Positions 55,238 through 62,853 of a DNA stretch of 64,000 nucleotides are shown one piece after another. Made by a program: the position numbers and the translations under genes. Numbering within the stretch: position 1 is the stretch's first letter; each line of letters opens with the position of its first letter. Under the pieces are notes generated by a model. That model was not told the origin of the DNA. It ran no database searches and was given only the letters and a program-made list of their open reading frames with translations. The stretch comes from PALSA-894 sp963757565. GTDB taxonomy: Bacteria > Pseudomonadota > Alphaproteobacteria > Rhizobiales > Xanthobacteraceae. The stretch covers positions 372,001 through 436,000 of the forward strand of contig CAVWSB010000010.1 in assembly GCA_963757565.1 (NCBI GenBank), in the 5' to 3' direction.

Positions 55238-56415
55238 AGCGTGTTCTCCGTGCCGAGGATCGTTGTCGCATTGGTGGCAAAGCCGGCGCCGAGGCTGTGG
55301 ACGAGGGCAAGCTCCGCGCCCGCGACCTGCCGCTCCCTGCATTGGCCGCGCAATTGCGCGATGACCTCATGGAAGTGAAACAGCGACCCCGGTATCCCGG
55401 AGTGCGCAAACGACAGCAGTCCGCCGTGGGTGTTGATCGGAATGCGGCCTCCGTATGTGATCGCGCCGTCCGCGACGAAACGCCCGCCCTCACCTTTCGG
55501 ACAGAAGCCGAGGTCCTCCAGCATCATGATGGCGGTTCCAGTAAAGCAATCGTAGACACCCGCGGTATGCATGTCGCGCGGACCGTAGCCTGCCATCGCG
55601 TAAGCCCTGCGGCTCGATTCGACCGCGCCGGTCGTGGTGAGCGACGGCATGAGAAAGATATGCTCGTGCGTGTAGCATTCGCCCGCACCGAGGACGTAAA
55701 CCGGCTTCGCAATGCCGAGCGCTTTCGCGTGCTCCGCGGATGTCAGCACAAACGCCGCGCCGCCGTCCGAGATCAGCGAGCAGTCGAGCTTGTGATAGGG
55801 CGTCGTCACCATGCCGGAGCTGAGCACGTCGTCGACCGTGATCAGCTTGACCTGTTGCGCGCCCGGCGTGCGCGCCGCATGGCGACGATGGATCACGGCG
55901 ACCTCGGCCAGTTGCTCGGCCGTGGTACCAAACTCCTTCATGTGCCGGTGCGCCGTCATGGCGAACGTGTTCGCAACCGGTATGCCGAAGGGCATCTCGT
56001 ACTGCTGGTCGCGGCTCTCGGTCAGCGCACGCAGCGCAAAATCAGGCGTCAGGCCGGTCATCAGGCTGTCCGCGGCGACAATCAGCACATTCTCCGCAAG
56101 GCCGGCCTGGATCGCGGCGGCGCCGATGTTGAACATCGTTGCCGCCGTCGCGCCCGAAACCTGAAGCGTGTTGGAGAAGGTTGGCTGAATTCCGAAATAT
56201 TCGCTGAACGCGACGCTGAACCGATGAAACGGCGAGGCAAGGGCATGGCTCGACAGGACGCCGTCAATAGCGGGCTTCCTGAGTCCCGCATCCGCGATCG
56301 CCTTGCGCGCGGCGTCGGTCGCAAGCCACAGCGGACTGCGGCCCGGCACTTTCCCGACAGGCGACTGCCCGATGCCGATGACGCAGACCTGGCCGCGCAG
56401 CGATCTCTCGCTCAT
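55234..56415 (-). CDS. SCP2-type thiolase-like enzyme lacking visible catalytic Cys
   Basis: Thiolase-fold protein of 393 residues. SLISDGGAAFVLTSAE and NTHGGLLSFAHSGIPG are family text. At the nucleophile position the sequence is LQVSGATAATM with no Cys, and the second Cys of CxGxG reads HSLGAGF. Together with the DUF35 partner this points to an aldolase-type (Ltp2-like) or non-decarboxylating condensing role rather than classical thiolysis. Overlaps the ligase gene by four bases. Confidence 0.85.
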   Translation of the reverse strand: MSERSLRGQVCVIGIGQSPVGKVPGRSPLWLATDAARKAIADAGLRKPAIDGVLSSHALASPFHRFSVAFSEYFGIQPTFSNTLQVSGATAATMFNIGAAAIQAGLAENVLIVAADSLMTGLTPDFALRALTESRDQQYEMPFGIPVANTFAMTAHRHMKEFGTTAEQLAEVAVIHRRHAARTPGAQQVKLITVDDVLSSGMVTTPYHKLDCSLISDGGAAFVLTSAEHAKALGIAKPVYVLGAGECYTHEHIFLMPSLTTTGAVESSRRAYAMAGYGPRDMHTAGVYDCFTGTAIMMLEDLGFCPKGEGGRFVADGAITYGGRIPINTHGGLLSFAHSGIPGSLFHFHEVIAQLRGQCRERQVAGAELALVHSLGAGFATNATTILGTENTL

Positions 56416-57955
56416 GGGGATTCCTGTGCGAGACGCGCTTCCAGTTCGTGGCGCTGCACCTTGCCGCTGGTCGAGCGCGGGAAATCGCCGAAGCCGAGAA
56501 AACGGAATTCGCGCGGGCGCTTGTAGCGCGCCAGATCGCGCCGGCAGAGCTCGGCCAGTTCAACATCCGTTACCGAGCCGTCGCGGCATGCGACGAAGGC
56601 GACCGGGGCTTCGCCCCACTTCGCATCCGGCGCGCGCACAACGGCCGCCTCGCTAACGCGGCTGTCGCTCAGCAGAACCCGTTCGATCTCGGCCGGATAG
56701 ACGTTCTCGCCGCCACTCTTGATCATGTATTTGGCGCGATCGACGAAATCGAGTGTGCCGTCCTCGTTGCGGCGGAACACGTCCCCCATGTGAAACCATC
56801 CACCACGGAAGTCGTGCGCGTTTGTCTCGCCGGCTTGCCAGTAACCCGAGAATAATGTCGGACCGCGCACCGCGAGTTCGCCGGGCATGCCCGCCGGCAC
56901 CTCATTGTCGGCCGGATCGACCAGCTTGATCTCGCAGAAGGCGTTCTGCTGTTTGGAAAGGCGGGTGGGCGCCACGCCGATCGGGATCAGCGTGCGGGTT
57001 GCCGGCGGCAGTCCGGTCTCGGTCGAGCCGAAGCTGTTGAGGTAGGGCGCCTGCAGTAACTCCGTCACCGCCGCGATGGTCTGCGGCGGTACGAGGTCCG
57101 CCATCGCGCCGCAGAGGCGGATTCCCTTGGGTATGGTTCGTTGCGCGCGTAGCGCATCGGCAAACGCATCGACCATTCCGGGAATGAGCACCAGCCAGCC
57201 GATCCGGTGACTCGCGACCGCGGCAAGGATCGGCTCGGCCTGATAGCCGTCGACCATGACGACAGTCCCGCCGCGCAGCAACGTGGCGAGCGCATGGTCG
57301 GTCGAGGCCATGTGAAACATCGGCGCCCACGCCACGAAGGCATCGTCCACGCCGACGCCAAGCTCCGAAGTGAAGACAAGTGCACGCGCGATCATGGCGC
57401 GATGCGAGACAACGGCACCCTTCGGGAGTCCGGTGGTTCCACTGGTATAAAGGATCACGAGACCATCTTCCGGTTCGGCGACAATCGGCGTGCTCCCGCC
57501 ATATCGCGCCAACAGGCGCTCATACTCCGCGCCGATGCCGATCGTCGTGCGCGCCTCGTCATCGATCGCTCCAGCCGTCGCGGCAAGCTCCGGCTCGACG
57601 ATCAGCACCTTTGGCGACACGAGATCGATGCAGTAGGAAAGTTCGCGAGCCGACAGACGCCAGTTGAGGCAGGCCGTGATGACGCCAAGATTTGCTGCCG
57701 CGAGTTCGATCTCGAGGTATTCGGGGCGGTTGCGCGACAGCAGAGCGACGCGATCGCCGCGCACCAGGCCGAGCGCCGCCAGCATCGCGCTCGCGCGATT
57801 CACCCGGTCGAGCAGTTCCCCGTAGCCGATCCGGCGGTCGCCATGCTCGACCGCAATCGCGGATGCCGCAACGCGGCACGCGCACGAAACAAGGCACCGA
57901 CCGTGCCGAGAGCCCCGACCTGTTGCGCGGCTGCGTCCGTCCTTGGGCCCGTCAT
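56412..57955 (-). CDS. AMP-dependent acyl-CoA ligase, frameshifted near the start
   Basis: About 515 residues. P-loop ILYTSGTTGLPKGAVVSH, A5 region NSFGSTETGLP, A7 WFHMGDVF and A10 TSGKVQRHEL with the catalytic Lys. It resembles medium-chain or cyclohexanecarboxylate-CoA ligases. The start ATG 57955 opens MTGPRTDAAAQQ; a frameshift near 57862 separates this from VAASAIAVEHGDRRI. Heads the ligase-thiolase-DUF35 operon, 33 bases from an operator. Confidence 0.87.
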
Positions 57956-57988
57956 GCTTCTTGCTGCATTCGCGGATCGTATCTAGAA

Positions 57989-58008
57989 TTTCTAACATTC
58001 GTTAGAAA
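57989..58008. promoter_or_regulatory. Palindrome TTTCTAAC-ATTC-GTTAGAAA, copy 2
   Basis: Perfect 8-bp half-sites between the divergent ligase operon (start 57955) and enoyl-CoA hydratase gene (start 58052). Shares the TCTAAC-N4-GTTAGA core and is the longest copy. Confidence 0.75.
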
Positions 58009-58051
58009 CGCTGGATAGAGCCGCGAACCACGTGCGCGGCGGGGAGACGTG

Positions 58052-58861
58052 ATGCCAGATCGCTACGCCGCCTACACCAAGCTGAAGATCGATTATCCGG
58101 CAAAGCGCATCCTGCGCATCACTTTCGATCGGCCCGAGACCTACAACTCGGTCGATGCCGAGACCCATACGCAGCTCACCCACATCTGGCGCGACATCGG
58201 CGACGACAACGAGATCAACGCCGTCATCGTGACCGGCGCCGGCAAGGCGTTTTCCGCCGGCGGCGATTTCGAGCTGATCAAGACCATTCTGGACAATCCG
58301 GTCGCGCGCATGTCGACCTGGAAGGAGGCAAAGGACCTCGTCTACAACGTCATCAACTGCAACAAGCCGATCATCTCGGCAATCAACGGCGTCGCCGTCG
58401 GTGCCGGACTTGTCGTCGGCATCCTGGCGGATGTGTCGATCTGCGGGAAATCGGCGCGCATCGTGGACGGGCACACGCGGCTTGGCGTCGCCGCCGGTGA
58501 CGTCGCGTGCATCATCTGGCCGCTGCTGTGTGGGCTCGCCAAGGCGAAGTACTACCTGCTGACCTGCAAGCCGCTGTCGGGCGAGGAGGCCGAGCGCATC
58601 GGCCTTGTCTCGCTTTGCGTCGAGGATGCCGAATTGCAGCAGATCGCGCTGGAGACGGCCGAAGGTCTGGCAAATGGCGCGCAAAGCGCGATCCGCTGGA
58701 CCAAGTACGCGCTCAACAACTGGCTGCGCGTCAACGGGCCGCTCTTCGACACCTCCACCGCACTGGAGATATTGGGCTTCACCGGCGCCGAAGCGCGCGA
58801 GGGGCTCGCATCGCATGTGGAGAAGCGCAAGCCGCAGTTCCCGCAGGACTGCCCGCTTTAG
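58052..58861 (+). CDS. Enoyl-CoA hydratase/isomerase family protein
   Basis: Crotonase-family protein of 269-270 residues. AFSAGGDFELI and GVAVGAGLVVGILADVSIC form the oxyanion hole; the second catalytic Glu position reads LGVAAGDVAC, giving Asp, so it may be a hydratase variant or hydrolase. ATG 58052 is preferred to GTG 58049 because GGGGAGA lies four bases before it. Its stop overlaps the convergent synthetase stop by three or four bases. Confidence 0.88.
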   Translation: MPDRYAAYTKLKIDYPAKRILRITFDRPETYNSVDAETHTQLTHIWRDIGDDNEINAVIVTGAGKAFSAGGDFELIKTILDNPVARMSTWKEAKDLVYNVINCNKPIISAINGVAVGAGLVVGILADVSICGKSARIVDGHTRLGVAAGDVACIIWPLLCGLAKAKYYLLTCKPLSGEEAERIGLVSLCVEDAELQQIALETAEGLANGAQSAIRWTKYALNNWLRVNGPLFDTSTALEILGFTGAEAREGLASHVEKRKPQFPQDCPL

Positions 58862-60819
58862 GACGCTGCGGCCTTCTCCCTCAAAGCCTCCACGGCTTCC
58901 GGGTTCGCGAGCGCGGACAGATCGCCGGCATCCTTGTTCTCCAGCACCGCGCGCAGCACGCGCCGCATGATTTTCATGTTGCGCGTGCGCGGCAGGTCGT
59001 CCACCAGCAGCACGCGCTCCGGCCGGTAGGACGCGCCCATTTCCTTCACCAGCGCGGCGGAGAGTTCTTCGGCCAGCCCGCGCGTTTCAGCACCCGGCAT
59101 CGGGACGCACGCGCACACGATGGCCGATCCCTTGACCGGATGCGGGATGCCGAACACCGCGGCCTCGGCGAGCTTGCCGGTGCCGAGCAGGATGCCCTCG
59201 AGTTCGGCCGGACCCGTGCGCTTGCCGGATATCTTGATCGTGTCGTCCGAGCGGCCGAGGATGTAGAACAAGCCGTCGCGTCCCTCCATGGCGAAGTCGC
59301 CGTGCACCCACAGGCCGGGGATCGCGGACCAGTAACTTTCGAGATAGCGCTGGTCGGCCTTCCAAAGGCTTTTCGTCATGCCGATCGAGGCATTGCGCAA
59401 CACGAGTTCGCCCACCTCGCCCGGCGGCACGCGCCGGCCCGACATGTTGACAATGTCCGCGCCCATGCCGAGCGCCCGGCGGGAGAACGACCCGGGGTTC
59501 ATCGGGTGATTGGTCGTCCCGATGAGGATGCAGCCGCCCACCTCCGTGCCGCCCGTGATGTTGATGATCGGAATCTTGCGCTTGCAGACATGGTCGAAGA
59601 ACCAGCGCCACGGCGCTTCCGTCCATGCCTCGCCGCCGGAGGTCGTGATCCGCAGGCTTGAGAGGTCGTAACGCTCGACCTCGTCGCCGTAGCGCATCAG
59701 GCTGCGCACGATCGTCGGCGAGACGCCGAGATACGTGACCTTGTGCTCCTGGATTAGCCGCCAGAACCGCCCGGTGTCGGGAAAGTCCGGCGTTCCCTCG
59801 GCGATCAGCAGGCTGCCACCCGCCATGCTCGGGATGCAGGCGCACATCGCGCCGACCATCCAGCCCATGTCGCTGAAGAAGAACCAGCGGTCCCTTGATT
59901 TGAAATCGCCGCAGATGATGAGGTCGCGGGTCACCATCGAGCCGATGAAGGAAATGTGCGTCCACACACATCCCTTCGGCTCGCCAGTCGTACCCGACGT
60001 GTAGAGCAGAACCGCGGGAGCATCGGCCGCCATCTCGGCGGTCGGCGGCACGCCGTCCTTGTCCGCCACGAGATCGCGCCACCACCGGTCCCGCCCGTCA
60101 CGCATCGGCGTGTCGACGGCGAGCCCTTCCCGTTCGACGACCACAACGTGGCGCACGGTCGGCGCCGCATCGAGCGCCGCATCGAGCACGGACTTGAGCG
60201 GCGCCGCAGTGCCGCGCCGCCAGGTGCCGCTTGCCGTGATCACTGCTTTGGCGCCACCGTGATTGAGGCGCGTCTCGATCGGCTTTGGACCGAAGCCGGA
60301 GAAGAGTGGCATCACAATCGCGCCGACCTTCAGGATTGCGAAGAACGCGACAAACGTCTCCGGCAGATTGGGCATGTAGACCGCGACGACATCGCCCTTG
60401 CCGATGTCAAGCTCGAAAAGGCCTTGCGCGAGACGCCCGACCTCGTGCGCGAACGCCCGATAGGTCAAATGCTTCTGTTCGCGGCCGTCCTCGCCTTCCC
60501 AGATCAGGAAGGTCCGATCCCATGCAGGCGTGTCGCGGTGCCTGTCGATGCAGTTGAGAACGATATTTGTGGTGCCGCCGACGCACCAGCGCGCCCACGG
60601 CAGGCCGCGCGCGAGATCGAGGATCCGCTCGTAGGGACGATAGAATCCGACATCGCAGAAGCGGAACACTTCTTCCATCAGCCAGGCCGGATCGGCGTCC
60701 GCGCGCGCGGCGAGCGCGTCATAGTCCGGCTGCGCGGTCTGGCGCAGAAACGCCGTCAGATTGCTGTTCTCCACCAGCGCGGCCGGCGGCGCCCAGACAT
60801 AGGTCGGTGCAGCAGTCAT
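58858..60819 (-). CDS. Acetyl/acetoacetyl-CoA synthetase-like ligase
   Basis: Adenylating enzyme of 653 residues, the size and layout of acetyl-CoA synthetases with an N-terminal ACAS segment (DPAWLMEEVFRFCDVGFYRP). The P-loop is LLYTSGTTGEPKGCVWTH, the A5 ITGGTEVGGC, the A8 GRSDDTIKISGKRTGPAELE and the A10 Lys is in RTRNMKIMRR. Substrate not predictable; a short or branched acid released by the pathway fits. Shares an operator with the divergent transglutaminase-like gene. Confidence 0.88.
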   Translation of the reverse strand: MTAAPTYVWAPPAALVENSNLTAFLRQTAQPDYDALAARADADPAWLMEEVFRFCDVGFYRPYERILDLARGLPWARWCVGGTTNIVLNCIDRHRDTPAWDRTFLIWEGEDGREQKHLTYRAFAHEVGRLAQGLFELDIGKGDVVAVYMPNLPETFVAFFAILKVGAIVMPLFSGFGPKPIETRLNHGGAKAVITASGTWRRGTAAPLKSVLDAALDAAPTVRHVVVVEREGLAVDTPMRDGRDRWWRDLVADKDGVPPTAEMAADAPAVLLYTSGTTGEPKGCVWTHISFIGSMVTRDLIICGDFKSRDRWFFFSDMGWMVGAMCACIPSMAGGSLLIAEGTPDFPDTGRFWRLIQEHKVTYLGVSPTIVRSLMRYGDEVERYDLSSLRITTSGGEAWTEAPWRWFFDHVCKRKIPIINITGGTEVGGCILIGTTNHPMNPGSFSRRALGMGADIVNMSGRRVPPGEVGELVLRNASIGMTKSLWKADQRYLESYWSAIPGLWVHGDFAMEGRDGLFYILGRSDDTIKISGKRTGPAELEGILLGTGKLAEAAVFGIPHPVKGSAIVCACVPMPGAETRGLAEELSAALVKEMGASYRPERVLLVDDLPRTRNMKIMRRVLRAVLENKDAGDLSALANPEAVEALREKAAAS

Positions 60820-60852
60820 GATGTGCCGTCGAGGCCAAGATTGACCGCAATT

Positions 60853-60868
60853 TCTAACATCTGTTAGG
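60853..60868. promoter_or_regulatory. Palindrome TCTAAC-ATCT-GTTAGG, copy 3
   Basis: One mismatch from the perfect TCTAAC-N4-GTTAGA pattern, placed between the divergent synthetase (start 60819) and transglutaminase-like (start 60895) genes, 33 and 26 bases from their starts. Confidence 0.65.
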
Positions 60869-60894
60869 TGAGGTCAAACTGAAAGGCCTCCCCG

Positions 60895-61575
60895 ATGCCG
60901 CCCGTGTGTCTGCCGGAGTACCTTGAACCAAGCGATTTCATCGACAGCGATGCGGCGAGCGTTCGCGCGTTCACGCAAAGCGCGCTTGCCGGCTCACCCG
61001 CCGCCGATCCGGCGCAGAAAGCCATCCGGCTGTTCGATGCGGTGCGCGATCGGATCCGGTATGACCCGTTCAACATCGGCACGACCGCCGACACATATCG
61101 CGCCAGTTATGTTGCCGAGCAGACCTCGGGATATTGCGTGCCGAAGGCGATCCTGCTCGCCGCGGCGCTGCGTGCAGCCGGCATTCCGGCGGCCGTCGGA
61201 TTCGCCGACGTCCGCAACCATCTCAACTCGCCGAAGCTTGCCGACCTGATGGACACGGATCTCTTCATCTACCACGGCTATGTGGCGTTGTGGCTCGACG
61301 GGCGCATGATCAAGGTGACGCCGGCGTTCAACACCGAGTTATGCGAACGCTTCGGCGTGAAACCTTTGGTCTTCGACGGCCGTAACGACGCGCTGTTTCA
61401 CGAGTTCGACATCCGCAACAACCGGCACATGGAGTACGTGAGGGATCGCGGCTGGTTCGCGGACCCGCCGATCGAAACCCTGCTGACGGATTTTCGCACG
61501 ACCTATCCCAAGCTGTGGCGTTCAAGCGAGGCGCGGGGCACGCGCGGCGACGCGGCGTTCGGCGTCGTGCGTTGA
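60895..61575 (+). CDS. Transglutaminase-like cysteine enzyme
   Basis: Protein of 226 residues with the transglutaminase core fold. The triad is visible: Cys in TSGYCVPKAILLAAALRAAG (about residue 82), His in FIYHGYVALWLDG (about 125) and Asp or Asn in KVTPAFN (about 142). No signal peptide, so cytoplasmic. Members act as peptidases, amidases or acyltransferases; a role on a thioester or amide of the catabolic route is possible but unproven. It is under an operator shared with the acyl-CoA genes. Confidence 0.82.
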   Translation: MPPVCLPEYLEPSDFIDSDAASVRAFTQSALAGSPAADPAQKAIRLFDAVRDRIRYDPFNIGTTADTYRASYVAEQTSGYCVPKAILLAAALRAAGIPAAVGFADVRNHLNSPKLADLMDTDLFIYHGYVALWLDGRMIKVTPAFNTELCERFGVKPLVFDGRNDALFHEFDIRNNRHMEYVRDRGWFADPPIETLLTDFRTTYPKLWRSSEARGTRGDAAFGVVR

Positions 61576-61582
61576 TGCCGCC

Positions 61583-62749
61583 TCAGGGCTGTTTGGCGTA
61601 CTGCACTGCGACGCGGCCGACCTTCTCGCGCGCGATCACAAGTTTCTGGATCTGCGCCGTACCGTCGCCGATCTGCAGTCCCATCACGTCGACGTAACGC
61701 TGCTGAAACGGCAGGTCCGTCGTATAGCCGTAGTGGCCGTGCGTCAGCAGGCACTGATGGATGATCTCGCACGTCACTTTGGGCACGTACCACTTGCACA
61801 TGGCGGCTTCCGCCGTGTGTGGCAGGTCCCGGTCGCGTAGCGAAAGCGTGTAGTAGCAAAGCTGCCGCATCATGGTGAGTTGCGTCTCGGCTTCCGCCAG
61901 CGGGAAGCTGACACCCTGAAACTGGGCGATCGGCCGGTCGAAGGCCTTGCGATCTGCGGCGTAGCGCCAGCTTTCATCGACCGAGGCTTGCGCCGGACCG
62001 ACGCATTCGAGGCCAATCAGAGCCCGGCTGTAGTCAAATCCTGCCATGATCTTTGAGAAGCCCTTGTTCTCTTCCGCCATCAGGCATTCGGCCGGGACGA
62101 AGACGTCATCGAAGAAGACCGAGCCACGCCCCACGGGTTTTGTGCCGATGTCGTCGAAATGCGTGCGCGTGATGCCGGCCTGATTGAGATCGACGAAGAA
62201 AGCGCTGACCCCGCGCGCCCCATCCTCAACCTTGCCGGTGCGTGCGAAGATGACTGCCGCGTCGCACTGATCGGAAAAGCTCATCGACGTTTTCTCGCCG
62301 TTGAGCCGGTATCCGTTTCCGGATCGTTCGGCACGCAGGACGAGGTTCGCCGCGTCCGAGCCGCCGCGCGGCTCGGTGAGCCCGAGACCGATCACGGCGC
62401 TGCCGCTCGTCACCTTCGGCAGCCATTCGTTCGCGATATCCGGGGTGGCGTGCTGCGCGATCATGCCGCCCATCAACGATGCGAGAAGCTGCACGTAGCT
62501 GCAGTTGAAATCGCCGTAGGCAATTTGCTCGATGATCACGCCAGCCGTCACGCTGCTCTCGCCAAGGCCACCATAGCGCTCCGGAATATCCGCGCCGATC
62601 AGCCCGAGCGCGCCCATCTCGCGCAGCAGGCCGCGATCGAGGCGATGCTCGCGTGCCCGCTTCTGATAGTGCGGTGCAAGTTTCTCACGCGAGAAACGCC
62701 CGGCCGCTTCCTGGAACGATTGCTGTTGTTCGGTCAGCGCGTAATCCAT
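61583..62749 (-). CDS. Acyl-CoA dehydrogenase, AliB-like (cyclohexanecarboxyl-CoA dehydrogenase type)
   Basis: FAD enzyme of 388 residues. GLGLTEPRGGSDAANL is the FAD/substrate loop and GSVFFDDVFVPAE the central motif. At the catalytic base, where most members have YEGT, the text is LQIGDGTAQIQ, so Asp replaces Glu, as in alicyclic (cyclohexane/cyclohexene-carboxyl) CoA dehydrogenases. This supports an alicyclic substrate along with BadH. ATG 62749 is chosen; an upstream ATG at 62791 would add an unlikely leader. Converges on the transglutaminase-like gene, eight bases apart. Confidence 0.85.
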   Translation of the reverse strand: MDYALTEQQQSFQEAAGRFSREKLAPHYQKRAREHRLDRGLLREMGALGLIGADIPERYGGLGESSVTAGVIIEQIAYGDFNCSYVQLLASLMGGMIAQHATPDIANEWLPKVTSGSAVIGLGLTEPRGGSDAANLVLRAERSGNGYRLNGEKTSMSFSDQCDAAVIFARTGKVEDGARGVSAFFVDLNQAGITRTHFDDIGTKPVGRGSVFFDDVFVPAECLMAEENKGFSKIMAGFDYSRALIGLECVGPAQASVDESWRYAADRKAFDRPIAQFQGVSFPLAEAETQLTMMRQLCYYTLSLRDRDLPHTAEAAMCKWYVPKVTCEIIHQCLLTHGHYGYTTDLPFQQRYVDVMGLQIGDGTAQIQKLVIAREKVGRVAVQYAKQP

Positions 62750-62801
62750 GAGGGTCCTCTGCGGCGGTGCACATCTTGCATTCCGCATCATATTGAATCA
62801 G

Positions 62802-62817
62802 TCTAACAAGTGTTAGA
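62802..62817. promoter_or_regulatory. Palindrome TCTAAC-AAGT-GTTAGA, copy 4
   Basis: Perfect copy between the divergent AliB-like dehydrogenase (start 62749) and the dienoyl reductase-like gene (start 62854), 52 and 36 bases from their starts. Confidence 0.72.
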
Positions 62818-62853
62818 ATTCCTCACAATTTCCCGACGCCCAAGGCTGCTGAG

